DNA of 64,000 nt from Hymenobacter jeollabukensis (lineage in GTDB: Bacteria; Bacteroidota; Bacteroidia; Cytophagales; Hymenobacteraceae): positions 1 to 64,000 of the forward strand of contig NZ_VAJM01000001.1 in the NCBI RefSeq assembly GCF_005771675.1, written 5' to 3'. The position numbers were made by a program, and so were the translations under genes. Shown in pieces: positions 19,621 to 30,456 of the stretch. Each line of letters begins with the position of its first letter. Within the stretch, counting starts at the first letter, position 1. The notes below the pieces were generated by a model. It saw only the letters and a program-made list of their open reading frames with translations, searched no databases and had not been told where the DNA came from.

Positions 19621-21066
19621 CTACCCTGCCGTCGTCACCGGCGCGGGCTTGCGCACGAACCACTTCGGCAGCTTGCGTGAGAGGCGCAGCCAGAAGTCGA
19701 CTTCGAAGAGGCTGGAGTCGCGGCGGGCCTGGTAGAGGAAGAACAGGCCGGCGGGCAGCAGCACGAAGTTGGACATCCACATGCCCACGCCTACCGGCAT
19801 CACCGCCTCGCGCCCGTACTTCTCGCCGATGATGGACACGACGTAGAAGATGATAAAGAACAGGATCGACACGAGTACCGGCACGCCCAGGCCGCCTTTC
19901 TTGATGATGGCGCCCAATGGCGCGCCGATCAGAAACATCACCAGAATGGCCACTGACTGGGTATACTTGCGAAAAATCTCGATGCGGTAGTTGCCCATTT
20001 CGCGGGCGGTGCTGTTTAGGCGCTCCGAATACGTGGTCATGTAGGACTGCATGTTGCGGGCCCGGTTGGCCGCCGCTTCCAGCACCATGGCCGACGACGC
20101 CGGCATTTTCGTGGCCGGTACCTGCCAGGCGGCGGTGCGCTGGTCGAATACCTGCCCCGTGGTATCGAAGCGCTGGTAGAGAAAATACGGATTCAACTGC
20201 GTGCTGGCTTGCTTCCGCTCCTTGTTCAGCACCACCTGCATGGAGTCGACGAAGCCGCGAAGCTGCGGCAGCGTCAGCATAATCTTGTTTTCCTTGAAAA
20301 GATCTTCCTTGGTACGGTCGAGGCTAAAGGACGCCAACGAAAAGATGATGTCGGTGCGGTCAAACTTCTGCTGCACGAAACCGGCGCCGGACCGGTCGCG
20401 GGCGGTGGGCTGCTCCACGTACTTGCGGCCGTTGAACAGCTCCAGCGCGAGGTACTGCCCGTCGTAACGGGTGGCCATGCGGCCCGAGTCGGCCAGTACC
20501 ATGGCCACGTTGCCGCTGTTGCCGCTGTGGTCGTAAATCATCACGCCGTACAGCTTCTCGCCATTCTCGCCGGCTTTGCTGTTGACTTTGATGGTGTAGC
20601 CCGGAATACCATTATAAAACACGCCCGGCCGGATGTCCAGCGCCAGCTTCTGCTGGCGCACGTCCCAGAGCAGGCTGTAGGCTTTCAGGTTGGCCTTGGG
20701 CACGATGGTGTTGTTGAACCAGAAAGCGAAGCCGGCCAGCAGGGCGCTGAACAGCATCACCGGCCGTAGAATCCGCGTCAGCGACACGCCTGAGGTCTTG
20801 ATGGCCGTCAGCTCGTGGTGCTCACCCAGATTGCCGTAGGTCATCAGCGAAGAGAGCAGCACCGCCAGCGGCAGCGAGATGGGCACGATGAGCACGCTGA
20901 AATACATCAGTAGCTGCAGGATTACGCCCGTCCCCAGGTCCTTGCCAACGAGGTCGTCGAGGTACTTCATCATCGTCTGGGTGAGGAAGACGAACTCCAC
21001 CACCGCAAACGTGAGCAGAAATGGCCCGAAAAAGGCCTGCAGGATTAGTTTATCGATTTTCTTCAT
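19621..21066 (-). CDS. LptF/LptG family permease
   Basis: A 481-residue inner-membrane protein of the YjgP/YjgQ family. LptF and LptG form the membrane part of the LptB2FG transporter that extracts lipopolysaccharide. There are three hydrophobic segments at the N-terminus (QAFFGPFLLTFAVVEFVF, LLMYFSVLIVPISLPLAVLL, LFSALLAGFAFWF), a periplasmic beta-rich domain in the middle, and three segments at the end. The ATG at 21066 gives MKKIDKLILQAF. Only one paralogue is here, so F versus G cannot be assigned. Confidence 0.88.
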   Translation of the reverse strand: MKKIDKLILQAFFGPFLLTFAVVEFVFLTQTMMKYLDDLVGKDLGTGVILQLLMYFSVLIVPISLPLAVLLSSLMTYGNLGEHHELTAIKTSGVSLTRILRPVMLFSALLAGFAFWFNNTIVPKANLKAYSLLWDVRQQKLALDIRPGVFYNGIPGYTIKVNSKAGENGEKLYGVMIYDHSGNSGNVAMVLADSGRMATRYDGQYLALELFNGRKYVEQPTARDRSGAGFVQQKFDRTDIIFSLASFSLDRTKEDLFKENKIMLTLPQLRGFVDSMQVVLNKERKQASTQLNPYFLYQRFDTTGQVFDQRTAAWQVPATKMPASSAMVLEAAANRARNMQSYMTTYSERLNSTAREMGNYRIEIFRKYTQSVAILVMFLIGAPLGAIIKKGGLGVPVLVSILFFIIFYVVSIIGEKYGREAVMPVGVGMWMSNFVLLPAGLFFLYQARRDSSLFEVDFWLRLSRKLPKWFVRKPAPVTTAG

Positions 21067-21114
21067 ACCAGCAGTAAGCCGCAGCAGTTGGCTCCTTAAC
21101 GCCGAAAACGGCCG

Positions 21115-21122
21115 CAAAGGTA
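21115..21122 (-). promoter_or_regulatory. -7 box for the LptF/G gene
   Basis: TACCTTTG on the minus strand, about 50 bases upstream of the ATG at 21066. Confidence 0.55.
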
Positions 21123-21159
21123 CATGCCCCGACGCCGGGAAACGGTTGGCTAATAAAAA

Positions 21160-21199
21160 AGGAGCAGCCCTGCCCCGATACCGGGCAGGCGCCGCTCCT
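21160..21199 (-). terminator. Terminator after the START-like gene
   Basis: AGGAGC with CCTGCCC pairs with GGGCAGG and GCTCCT around a short loop. An A-run on the distal side gives a U-run on the minus strand. It lies 32 bases after the stop at 21231. Confidence 0.75.
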
Positions 21200-21230
21200 A
21201 TTGGAACATAAAGGTGCTGAGAAAAGTGAC

Positions 21231-21644
21231 TTAGCCGCCTACCTGTTCACGCAGGTTCTGGACGAGGTTGTCCCACATTTCGGTCAGTTCCACGTCGTCG
21301 GTTTCCTCCGAGTAGTCCACGACCTTCAGAAAGACCTCCTGCGTCAGCTCCGACGACTCAATGGTAAAGTCGAGGTAGTTGGCATCGGGCATGTGCCGGC
21401 GCTCCGGCCCCAGGAACACGAAGCGTACCGAGCGGTTGGTGCGCTGCGAGGTGATTTCGGCGAGGTGGGGCTGGTTGTCCCACACGAAGTTGAAGATGTG
21501 CGGATTCACCATCTGCACGTCCTGGCAGAACCATTGGCGCAGCCCGGAGGCCGAAGCGAGGTAGGGATAAAGAATCTTAGCCGAGGCGTTGACGGGGTAT
21601 TCCTGCACGAACCGGTGCTTGGAGCGAGTAGCAGAAAGAGGCAT
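21231..21644 (-). CDS. START-like domain protein
   Basis: A 137-residue cytosolic protein of the small helix-grip (START-like/SRPBCC) group found across Bacteroidota. It has ASGLRQWFCQDVQ after the first strand, in the pattern of AHSA1-type domains, and a C-terminal helix (ELTEMWDNLVQNLREQV). The fold usually binds a hydrophobic ligand, but no ligand is known for this group. The ATG at 21644 was preferred over the upstream one because MPLSATRSKHRF fits the size of the family. Confidence 0.75.
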   Translation of the reverse strand: MPLSATRSKHRFVQEYPVNASAKILYPYLASASGLRQWFCQDVQMVNPHIFNFVWDNQPHLAEITSQRTNRSVRFVFLGPERRHMPDANYLDFTIESSELTQEVFLKVVDYSEETDDVELTEMWDNLVQNLREQVGG

Positions 21645-21737
21645 AGGGAAGCGAGAGAAGCGAAAAATTTGTCTGGCTGGCAATCAGCCAGATTGGGTAC
21701 TAGCGGCAAGATACACGGCTTTTTTTTCCGTCAAAGC

Positions 21738-21769
21738 TTGCGTAGGGTTAAATCTTCGCTTTACCTTTG
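21738..21769 (+). promoter_or_regulatory. Promoter of tRNA-Met
   Basis: TTG (21738-21740), a 21-base spacer and TACCTTTG (21762-21769) match the Bacteroidota -33/-7 layout. The tRNA begins 14 bases after the -7 box. Confidence 0.65.
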
Positions 21770-21782
21770 CACCACCAAACAG

Positions 21783-21856
21783 GGCGGGGTAGCTCAGTTG
21801 GTTAGAGCACAGGATTCATAACCCTGAGGTCACGAGTTCAACTCTCGTCCCCGCTA
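21783..21856 (+). tRNA. tRNA-Met (CAT anticodon)
   Basis: 74 bases fold as a cloverleaf. The acceptor arms are GGCGGGG and CCCCGCT, the D-arm GCTC/GAGC, and the anticodon arm CAGGA-TTCATAA-CCCTG, with CAT at positions 34-36. The T-arm is ACGAG-TTCAACT-CTCGT. CCA is not encoded. The anticodon stem lacks the three G-C pairs of initiator tRNA, so it is the elongator type, or a tRNA-Ile2 with a modified C34. The phage-repressor-like gene lies 370 bases downstream. Confidence 0.93.
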
Positions 21857-21863
21857 CATAGCA

Positions 21864-21900
21864 AAAAAGCCGAGTGCCTTTAACCTGGCACTCGGCTTTT
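21864..21900 (+). terminator. Terminator of tRNA-Met
   Basis: A stem AAAAGCCGAGTGCC/GGCACTCGGCTTTT followed by TT, eight bases after the tRNA. Confidence 0.85.
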
Positions 21901-22171
21901 TCTATTTGCATGCACCTGATAGTTAATCAATTATACTGTACCCGATGTGGCCCAGCCGTACAGGGCTGAAACCACCTCCGTGGAAAGCTGCAACCGTTTA
22001 CTGCGCCACTACCTGGCCCGCTTACGCCACTGCACCAAGTGTATACGCATGTGGTCACAAGCCCTTTTGCCACTACGTGCCCAGAAAAACGGAATCCTGA
22101 CGATGCTTTTGAAGCAATGCCTAATTCCCGCCAGATTTCGTTTTTTTGTGGCGAAAAGCCATTGACGATGT

Positions 22172-22194
22172 GTTGTACACCCCACATGTGCAAC
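22172..22194. promoter_or_regulatory. Candidate operator of the repressor-like gene
   Basis: GTTGTACA, a 7-base spacer and TGTGCAAC form an inverted repeat with seven of eight positions matching, 30 bases upstream of the regulator start. The spacing suits autoregulation. Bases 21905-22171 hold no gene that I can support. Confidence 0.4.
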
Positions 22195-22223
22195 ATCTCA
22201 TGATATGGAATATTTCTTCAGCC

Positions 22224-22670
22224 ATGGATTCCACTGCCGAACGGCTTCAGGAGCTAATCAGGATTGTAGGCGCCAAATCAGTCAGTGCATTCGCTGTATC
22301 TATTGGGGTCAGAAGCACCGTACTGGCCAATATGCTCGGAGGACGTATGTCCAAGCCAAGCTTTGATACATTGGAGAAAATTAAAGCGCAGTACCCCCAA
22401 GTAGATCTGGAATGGCTGGTAATGGGTAAAGGCCAGCCGCTAAAAGCTGCAACTGCTTATTCTCTACCCGCCCAGCCTGTCCCAGGCGCCAGCGAACCGG
22501 ATATCAAATTGCTCGGCAAACCTGAACTGACTGACAAAACCAGTCCACAAGCGGCCTTGGCAGAATGTCAGAAGGAGTTGACCGCTTGGAAGGAAAAGGC
22601 TGAAACTTACCGGCAGTTGGCCGAGGACCGGCAAACCATTATTGAACTAATGAAAAAAGCCGCCCGCTGA
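22224..22670 (+). CDS. Phage-repressor-like HTH protein
   Basis: A 148-residue protein. Residues 1-65 form a CI/Cro-like helix-turn-helix (RLQELIRIVGAKSVSAFAVS, then PSFDTLEKIKAQYPQVDLEW and LVMGKGQP). This arrangement, in which the DNA-binding domain ends in WLVMGKG, is typical of Bacteroidota phage-type repressors. The C-terminus is a coiled coil (ECQKELTAWKEKAETYRQLA) for dimerisation; no peptidase domain follows. Base composition is lower in GC than the neighbours. It may be the last trace of an element integrated at the tRNA, but no integrase is present. The ATG at 22224 follows the candidate operator. Confidence 0.8.
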   Translation: MDSTAERLQELIRIVGAKSVSAFAVSIGVRSTVLANMLGGRMSKPSFDTLEKIKAQYPQVDLEWLVMGKGQPLKAATAYSLPAQPVPGASEPDIKLLGKPELTDKTSPQAALAECQKELTAWKEKAETYRQLAEDRQTIIELMKKAAR

Positions 22671-22719
22671 GCGCGTAACGGCTTTCGGCGATTCTGTCGC
22701 CGCGGATTTGAAGATAAAA

Positions 22720-22743
22720 AAGCCCGACCAAATGGCCGGGCTT
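22720..22743. terminator. Terminator between the HTH gene and rplT
   Basis: A stem AAGCCCGACC/GGCCGGGCTT with one mismatch and a four-base loop, with an A-run on the left. It probably ends the rplT transcript on the minus strand. A hairpin CGGCGA/TCGCCG at 22686-22703 may serve the HTH gene. Confidence 0.65.
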
Positions 22744-22771
22744 CTTCGTGCTAAGCTACTATTATCAGCAA

Positions 22772-23119
22772 CTACGCTTTCACTTTCTCCACGATGCCTT
22801 TGAAGGCCTCGGGGTGGTTCAGGGCGAGGTCGGCCAGCACCTTACGGTTCAGGTCGATGCCAGCCTTCTTCAGGCCGCCCATGAACTGCGAGTACGACAG
22901 GCCGTGGATGCGGGCACCGGCGTTGATACGCTGGATCCACAGGGCACGAAAGTCGCGCTTTTTGGCTTTCCGGTCACGGTAAGCGTAGAGCAGACCTTTC
23001 TCAACCGCGTTTTTGGCAACGGTCCAGACATTCTTGCGGCGGCCGAAGTAACCTTTGGCCAGACGCATTACCTTTTTGCGACGGTGGCGCGAGGCCACGT
23101 TATTGACGCTTCTTGGCAT
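22772..23119 (-). CDS. rplT: 50S ribosomal protein L20
   Basis: A 115-residue large-subunit assembly protein. The basic N-terminus ([20 protein letters not shown]) and the core ([36 protein letters not shown]) are diagnostic. It is the last gene of infC-rpmI-rplT on the minus strand. In other bacteria L20 represses this operon by binding the mRNA; no clear L20 site was identified here. Confidence 0.97.
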   Translation of the reverse strand: MPRSVNNVASRHRRKKVMRLAKGYFGRRKNVWTVAKNAVEKGLLYAYRDRKAKKRDFRALWIQRINAGARIHGLSYSQFMGGLKKAGIDLNRKVLADLALNHPEAFKGIVEKVKA

Positions 23120-23225
23120 AACCTACTTGTTTTTGGCGGCCGGTGCCTCCCTCATTCTGAAGGGGCTTGGCGAATAACCGGACGCCGGGTTGAAAAAATG
23201 TTCAGCGGGAGCTTCGGGCCGCCGC

Positions 23226-23420
23226 TTAGAGGACCAGCATGTCCTTCACCCGGTTCATGTCAGCGGAGCTAACCAGGGTGACATGGGTCAGGGCGCGCTT
23301 ACGCTTCGTGCTCTTCTTGGTCAGAATGTGCGACTTGTACGCGTGCTTGCGCTTTACTTTGCCCGTGCCGGTCAGCGAGAAACGCTTCTTGGCGCCGGAC
23401 TTGGTTTTCATTTTCGGCAT
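23226..23420 (-). CDS. rpmI: 50S ribosomal protein L35
   Basis: A 64-residue basic ribosomal protein with the family pattern [14 protein letters not shown], then [14 protein letters not shown] and the C-terminal [11 protein letters not shown]. The ATG at 23420 is the standard start. It lies between infC and rplT with about 100-base gaps, in the usual operon order. Confidence 0.97.
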   Translation of the reverse strand: MPKMKTKSGAKKRFSLTGTGKVKRKHAYKSHILTKKSTKRKRALTHVTLVSSADMNRVKDMLVL

Positions 23421-23513
23421 TGTGAGAAAGGTTGAAGGGTAAAACATCGGCGGCCGGCTGCCTAGGGCCGGCTCGCCTGAACAACGGAGCGGCTCACGCC
23501 GCGCTGGAGTAAC

Positions 23514-24146
23514 TTATTCGGCCGCTTCGTTGGAAGCAGCAGCTTTCGGAGCCTTGCCTTCCGTGGCGGGCTTCGGCGCCGGCGAGCCGGCAGGCTTCAC
23601 TACCACGGCTTTGGGCGCGAGGTAGAGGAACATGCGCTTGCCTTCGAGCTTGGGCAGCTGCTCTACTTTGGCCAGATCCTCAAGGGCCTGGGCAAACTTG
23701 AGCAGCAGGATTTCGCCGCGCTCCTTGAAGACGATGGAACGGCCCACGAAATGCACGTAAGCCTTGATTTTGGCGCCTTCACGCAGGAATTCCTGGGCGT
23801 GCTTGAGCTTGAACGCGAAGTCGTGGTCGTCGGTGTTGGGGCCGAAACGGATTTCTTTGACCACCACCTTCGTCTGCTTGGCCTTCATCTCGCGGGTGCG
23901 CTTCTTCTGCTCGTACTTGAATTTCGAGTAGTCGATAACGCGGCATACCGGCGGGACGGCCGTGGGAGAAATCTCCACGAGGTCCAGGCTCTGCGCTTCC
24001 GCCATGCGGCGGGCTTGCTCAGTAGGGTAAATGCCCTGCTCCACGTTGTCGCCTACCAGGCGGACTTCGCGGGCCGTAATCTTGCCATTGATTTTGAACG
24101 GCTCCTCCACTTGGCGCGGAGGGAGGCGGCGGTTAGGGGTTCTGAT
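23514..24146 (-). CDS. infC: Translation initiation factor IF-3 with AUC start
   Basis: IF-3 keeps the 30S subunit apart and checks initiator tRNA and start codons. The N-domain ([20 protein letters not shown]), the linker and the C-domain ([20 protein letters not shown]) are complete. An Ala/Pro/Lys-rich tail closes the protein. No ATG precedes the conserved part. A GTG at 24110 would cut off the Arg-rich N-terminus, while ATC at 24146 gives [16 protein letters not shown], two codons after an in-frame TGA. Rare AUU, AUC or AUA starts are a known self-control device in infC, so I chose ATC (210 residues). Confidence 0.9.
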   Translation of the reverse strand: MRTPNRRLPPRQVEEPFKINGKITAREVRLVGDNVEQGIYPTEQARRMAEAQSLDLVEISPTAVPPVCRVIDYSKFKYEQKKRTREMKAKQTKVVVKEIRFGPNTDDHDFAFKLKHAQEFLREGAKIKAYVHFVGRSIVFKERGEILLLKFAQALEDLAKVEQLPKLEGKRMFLYLAPKAVVVKPAGSPAPKPATEGKAPKAAASNEAAE

Positions 24147-24264
24147 AAGACTTCAGAGTTTAGGTGAAACGTGGTCGGGTCAAAGGCCGGAAAGCAGCTG
24201 TAAATCAGCGCCGCCAACCATTTGAGCGGGCGAATATCCGGCAATTTTCCCGAATGACAAAATA

Positions 24265-24297
24265 CAGCCCGCCGAAAACCGTGTTTCCGGCGGGCTG
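24265..24297 (-). terminator. Terminator between thrS and infC
   Basis: A stem CAGCCCGCCG/CGGCGGGCTG with an inner AAAA/TTTC, followed on the minus strand by TATTTTG. It separates thrS from infC although both point the same way. I see no clear -7 box between it and infC. Confidence 0.65.
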
Positions 24298-24370
24298 CAA
24301 GGGTTTTAACGGTTGGAGCGGCGGATTAGTTCTATTCCACAGCCGTAAGGAAAAGAAGAACGATTAAAAT

Positions 24371-24492
24371 AGAACGTCGTTCCGAGCGAAGTCGAGGAAT
24401 CTCGCGTGCTGACTCCTGATAGCATCCTTCTCGTTGAGGTTACTAGCAGACCAAACACGCAAGATTCCTCGACTTCACTCGGAATGACGTTC
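24371..24492. repeat. Palindromic repeat, about 120 bp (CCGAG subtype)
   Basis: The left arm GAACGTCGTTCCGAGCGAAG continues with TCGAGGAATCTCGCGTGCTGA. The right arm GCAAGATTCCTCGACTTCAC continues with TCGGAATGACGTTC. This subtype replaces GTCGAGCTTGTCGAGACATC by CCGAGCGAAGTCGAGGAATC. It lies just after the thrS stop. Confidence 0.85.
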
Positions 24493-24506
24493 GGGAGGCC
24501 TCGCTC

Positions 24507-26468
<1,962 letters not shown>

Positions 26469-26598
26469 TAGATGAAACGTGCAAAAAATTGCGGTAGCCC
26501 GCAAGTTAGCAGCTTCAAACGCAGAAACCACGTCGGAAGCGGAGAATTGGGCATTACCGGGCTGATAACGCCACGATGGGCGCATTAATTCACCGCCG

Positions 26599-27780
26599 CT
26601 AGTTGGAGGGCGTGAGCAGCGTGGGCGGCTTCACTTCCAGCGGCTCGATGGTGGTCGGGACGGTGGTGGGCACACGGCGCGGCTGGGGCAAGGGCGGCGC
26701 CCCATACACCAGCTTCAATGAATCGAGCTGGCGGTTGGGTAGCCGCTGACCGACTTTCCAGACTTTGTAAGTGTAGTGCCGGTTGCCGGGAATCTGCTTC
26801 ACCAGGGCCCGGTAGGCAATCCAGGCCGACTGCGTCTGGCCCACCGACTCGTAGCTTTCGGCCAGCATCAGGCCCACGTCGGGCAGGTACTGGCTGCGGC
26901 GACGGGCGCGGCTGAGCGGACGAATGGCCTGGGCGTAGCGCTTGCCCTTGTAGTGGTAGAGGCCGAGGCGGTAATCGGCGCGGTAGAGCGTGGTATCGAG
27001 GCGGACGGCGCGGGCGTACTGGCGGGCGGCGCTGTCGGGCTGGCCGGCGAAGTCGAACACGCGGCCCCGGTCGTACCAGAGGGCGGCGTAGCTGCGGTCG
27101 GCGCGCAGACCGCTTTCGATGTAGGGCGCGGCGGCCAGGGGCTGACGGTTGGCGTTGAGCAGGTAGGCCGTCTGGTGCAGTACTTCGGCCTGGCGCGGGG
27201 CGCGCAAGGCGCTGGCGCGCAAGTAGTCGAGGGCCTGCACGGTGTCGCGCAGGTTGGCGTACACGAGGCCCTTGTAGAACAGCGCGGCGGCGTTGTCGGC
27301 GTCTTCGCGCAGCACGCGGTCGAGGTAGTCGAGGGCGGTGGTGTAGCGGCGGGCGGCCAAATTGGTTTCGCCGAGCAGCAAGTGCAGCTCGGGCGGGTTG
27401 TAGCCGCGCTGCTGGGCCTGGGCCGTGGCGTCGATGGCGGCTTCCAGCTTGCCCTGGGCGCGCAGTACGCGGGCTTTGGTCAGAAAAAACTCCCCGGGCG
27501 CGTCTTCGTCCAGTTCAATGGCCTGGTTGATGTCCCGCAGCGCGGCGTCGAGCTGGCCGTCCTTCACGCGAAAATCGGCCCGGCGGGCGTACAGAACGGG
27601 GTTGCGCGGCTGGCGGGCAATGGCCCCGTTCAGCTCGTTGGCCTGGATTTCGGGCCCGCTGCGCACCGTACCGAGGTCGACCATGGTGTCGGGCTGTTCC
27701 GCCTCGGGCGTGGCGCTGCCGCAGGCCAGCACCAACGGGGCCAGCACCAACGGCAGCAAACGGCAAACGGGTCGAAACAC
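26599..27780 (-). CDS. TPR-repeat lipoprotein
   Basis: A 393-residue lipoprotein with a lipobox ([10 protein letters not shown]; the Cys is near residue 20) followed by about eight tetratricopeptide repeats, for example [20 protein letters not shown] and [23 protein letters not shown] arrays usually act as protein scaffolds. The tail is Pro/Thr-rich. No ATG is near the signal peptide, so I chose GTG at 27780. This lies about 30 bases from a TACCTTTG box. It follows the L,D-transpeptidase gene on the same strand after a 65-bp gap. Confidence 0.82.
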   Translation of the reverse strand: MFRPVCRLLPLVLAPLVLACGSATPEAEQPDTMVDLGTVRSGPEIQANELNGAIARQPRNPVLYARRADFRVKDGQLDAALRDINQAIELDEDAPGEFFLTKARVLRAQGKLEAAIDATAQAQQRGYNPPELHLLLGETNLAARRYTTALDYLDRVLREDADNAAALFYKGLVYANLRDTVQALDYLRASALRAPRQAEVLHQTAYLLNANRQPLAAAPYIESGLRADRSYAALWYDRGRVFDFAGQPDSAARQYARAVRLDTTLYRADYRLGLYHYKGKRYAQAIRPLSRARRRSQYLPDVGLMLAESYESVGQTQSAWIAYRALVKQIPGNRHYTYKVWKVGQRLPNRQLDSLKLVYGAPPLPQPRRVPTTVPTTIEPLEVKPPTLLTPSN

Positions 27781-27806
27781 GGTTTTCGGAAGTAAGGCAG
27801 AGGCGG

Positions 27807-27814
27807 CAAAGGTA
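27807..27814 (-). promoter_or_regulatory. -7 box for the TPR lipoprotein gene
   Basis: TACCTTTG on the minus strand, 26 bases upstream of the GTG start, so the gene need not depend on the transpeptidase promoter. Confidence 0.5.
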
Positions 27815-27845
27815 CGCACCCGGCTCCAACGCCCGCTACCGGCTG

Positions 27846-29288
27846 CTACTCCCCGGCCACGACGGTCGGGGCCGCATCCCCGCGCAAGGCCGCCATCAGC
27901 TCGGCGTCGCGGCCGTAGATGTCGGGCAGCTGGCGCAGCGCGGGGCCGTCGTCGGCGTGGCAGGTGAGGTAGCGCACGTACACGGGCATGGGGTAGCGCA
28001 GCGGGAAATACTTGCTGTAGCCGCCGTAGACGCTGTCCCACATCCGCTCGACGTTGCGCTGGGCCCGCTCGGGCTGGGCGGCCAGGTCGTGGCGCAGCAG
28101 GAACACGGCCAGCTGCAGCGGGTTCTGCAGGCGGATGCAGCCGTGGCTGAGGGCGCGCCGGGGTTGGCCGAACACCCGCCGGGCCGGCGTATCGTGCAGA
28201 AAAATGTCGTGCGGGTTGGGAAAACGGAATACCACGTTGCCCAGGGCATTGTCGCTGGTGGCGGCCTGCCGAATGACGTAGGGAAACGACTCGGCCGACA
28301 CTTCTTTCCAATTGATGCGGCGCGGGTTAGGTACGCGGCCCTGCTGGTCGTAGAGAATGTAGTTATTGGCGTCGAGGAAGCCGGGGTTGCGGCGCAACTG
28401 GGGTAGCATTTCGCGGGTGGCAATGCTGCGCGGCACGTTCCAGCGCGGCGAGGTTTCGAAAAAGCGGATGCGGCTGCACAGCTCGGGGGTGGGCGTGGCG
28501 GGTGCGCCTACTACCACCCGGAACGTGCGCAGCACCTTGGCGCGGCGCACCACCTGCAGGCTGTAGGCCGGAATGTTCACCACGCAGTAAATCGAGTCGG
28601 CTACCGGCTCCCAGCGCAGGCGCTGCAGATTGGCGGCCACCAGCCACTGCTGCCGGCGGGCCGCGGCCGAATCGGTGCGCAGCAGGCGCTGCCAGGCCCC
28701 GAGCAGGCGCACGTAGCTGCGGCTGCGGGGCTGCGCGGCCAGCACCTGCTGGCTGAAATCGGGGCACTGCCGGGCCGCGAGCAGCCAGAACACCGGGTCG
28801 AACACGGAATCGGCGGCACAGGAGGTAGGCTGCAGGCTTTCGGGGCGCAGCTGGCCACGGCGCAGCTGGCTGGTCAGCTGCAGCAGCCGGGTCGTCAGCA
28901 GCAACTCCGCCCGCACGCGGCGAGCGAGCTGCTCATCCAGACCGGCGCCTGGCAGCGCCAGCGAATCGAGGGTTTGGGCCAAGGCCTGGTTGGCCGCCTC
29001 GTCGGGGCGCAGCCCGTACTCGGGGGCCTGCCGCAACAGCCGGGCGCCGGCCCGGGCGGCGGCCCGGGCACCCGTGGCCGTCGTCCAGACCGGCTGGAAA
29101 TTCGCCTGGCCATAGAAGCGCTGCACCTGCTCGGTTGGTTCGGCCTGGCCAGCTGGCAGCGCCGTCAGCTGCTGGCGCAACCGGGCGGCTACGTCAGCGT
29201 CCGATTGGGCCGCGGCGGGTGTGCTCAGCCCAAGACAGACCAATATTCCGAGGCCTGCGCGCAGCTTCTCTCCTACCGATTGGCTCAT
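27846..29288 (-). CDS. L,D-transpeptidase (YcbB/LdtD-like)
   Basis: A 480-residue exported enzyme that makes 3-3 cross-links in peptidoglycan or attaches proteins to it. A signal peptide ends near AAAQ (residue 28). An alpha-helical peptidoglycan-binding-like region follows, then a YkuD domain from about 232 to 410. The active site is SHGCIRL with Cys384, and the upstream histidine lies in FLHDTPAR. The overall layout matches the LdtD group rather than the short LdtA type. The ATG at 29288 gives MSQSVGEKLR. Confidence 0.9.
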   Translation of the reverse strand: MSQSVGEKLRAGLGILVCLGLSTPAAAQSDADVAARLRQQLTALPAGQAEPTEQVQRFYGQANFQPVWTTATGARAAARAGARLLRQAPEYGLRPDEAANQALAQTLDSLALPGAGLDEQLARRVRAELLLTTRLLQLTSQLRRGQLRPESLQPTSCAADSVFDPVFWLLAARQCPDFSQQVLAAQPRSRSYVRLLGAWQRLLRTDSAAARRQQWLVAANLQRLRWEPVADSIYCVVNIPAYSLQVVRRAKVLRTFRVVVGAPATPTPELCSRIRFFETSPRWNVPRSIATREMLPQLRRNPGFLDANNYILYDQQGRVPNPRRINWKEVSAESFPYVIRQAATSDNALGNVVFRFPNPHDIFLHDTPARRVFGQPRRALSHGCIRLQNPLQLAVFLLRHDLAAQPERAQRNVERMWDSVYGGYSKYFPLRYPMPVYVRYLTCHADDGPALRQLPDIYGRDAELMAALRGDAAPTVVAGE

Positions 29289-29380
29289 GATGCCGCGGCC
29301 CAACCGGGAAGTAGCCGGCTGTACCGGCTAATAAGTTAACCCAATTCAGGGGGAAACGAACCGTCTGCCATCAAATAAAA

Positions 29381-29406
29381 GCCGGACGGCTGGCAGGCCG
29401 TCCGGC
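29381..29406 (-). terminator. Terminator after the RMD-like TPR gene
   Basis: A 10-bp stem GCCGGACGGC/GCCGTCCGGC with a TTTTATTTG run on the minus strand, 27 bases after the stop at 29433. Confidence 0.85.
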
Positions 29407-29432
29407 AGGACTGATTTTGGTATAGGCGCTGC

Positions 29433-30254
29433 TCAGCTACCGCCCATCTGCTCCAGCATCTTACGGCAGCGGCGGCTGATTTCCAGCTCCTCGCCGGTCA
29501 TAGGCTGCAACTCGGCGGCCTCCTTCAGCACCTCGCGGGCCGACTGCTGCAGGCGCTGATTCTGGTACACCCGGGCCAGGTCGTAGTAGTACTGAATGCG
29601 GCAGGGGTCCAGGTTGTGGGCTTTGCGCAGGGCTTCCATGGCCTTGGTGTTGGAGGCGCCGGTGGGCGGCCCGCCCAGAAACAAGCGGCAGTAGGCGCGC
29701 TCCACCAAGTTCAGGTGCGCCACGCGGTAGTTCCAGCGGCCGAGCACCTGCCAGGCCTCGGGCAGCGTGGGGCTGTATTCCACGGCGCGCAGCACGTAGG
29801 GCTTCATGCTTTTGTAGAGGCTGAGCCGGTCGCGGGCGCTGCGGATGGTGGCCTGCTGGGCCAGGGTCAGGGCCACGGCGTAGTTGGCTTCCCCGCCCTT
29901 AGGGTTGACGGCGTAAGCGCGGTCGGCAAACTGCCGGGCGGAGGTGTAGTAGGCCCCCCGGCGGCTTTCGTCGGTGTAGCGGGTGCCGATGTTGACGCTG
30001 AGCACGGCGGCCTGCCACAGCGCTTCGTAGTTGCGCGGGAAAGCGCCCAGAATCTGCTCGTAGCGGGCCAAGGCGGCCGATTCGCGATACTGCAGCTGCA
30101 GGGCTTTGGCCTCGCGCAGCAGCGCCGACACGTCCACCGAGTTGGGCGCGTCCTTGGGGTCGTCGGCGCGCGCGGCCAGACTCGGCAGGCAGCAGCACGC
30201 CAGGCCCAGCAGCAGGCGGCGCGGCACTAACAAACGCAGGCGGGCGGTGAGCAT
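29433..30254 (-). CDS. RMD-like TPR protein
   Basis: A 273-residue exported helical protein; the signal peptide ends near AARA. Its C-terminal half has the pattern PEAWQVLGRWNYRVAHLNLV, then RLFLGGPPTGA and LDPCRIQYYYDLARVYQNQ. This resembles the TPR protein family known in animals as regulator of microtubule dynamics. Bacterial members occur in Bacteroidota and their role is unknown. The ATG at 30254 precedes a good signal peptide. A weak -7 box (TACCCTTG) lies at 30289-30296. Confidence 0.72.
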   Translation of the reverse strand: MLTARLRLLVPRRLLLGLACCCLPSLAARADDPKDAPNSVDVSALLREAKALQLQYRESAALARYEQILGAFPRNYEALWQAAVLSVNIGTRYTDESRRGAYYTSARQFADRAYAVNPKGGEANYAVALTLAQQATIRSARDRLSLYKSMKPYVLRAVEYSPTLPEAWQVLGRWNYRVAHLNLVERAYCRLFLGGPPTGASNTKAMEALRKAHNLDPCRIQYYYDLARVYQNQRLQQSAREVLKEAAELQPMTGEELEISRRCRKMLEQMGGS

Positions 30255-30456
30255 AACGGTAAAGCAGGAGCGCCGGCGGGTGGTTCGGCAAGGGTAAGAT
30301 ACGGTTCCGCGGCCAAAAGGCTGCAAACGCAGAGCGGCCCGGCCTTGCCGCCCGCCGTTTGGCTAGACAACAAAACCGGGCCGCGGTTTAATTCAGTGGT
30401 CGGTGTCCTGTAGTCAGGTAGCACAGCTTTTGCCCGACTACCAACGACGCAGTACC

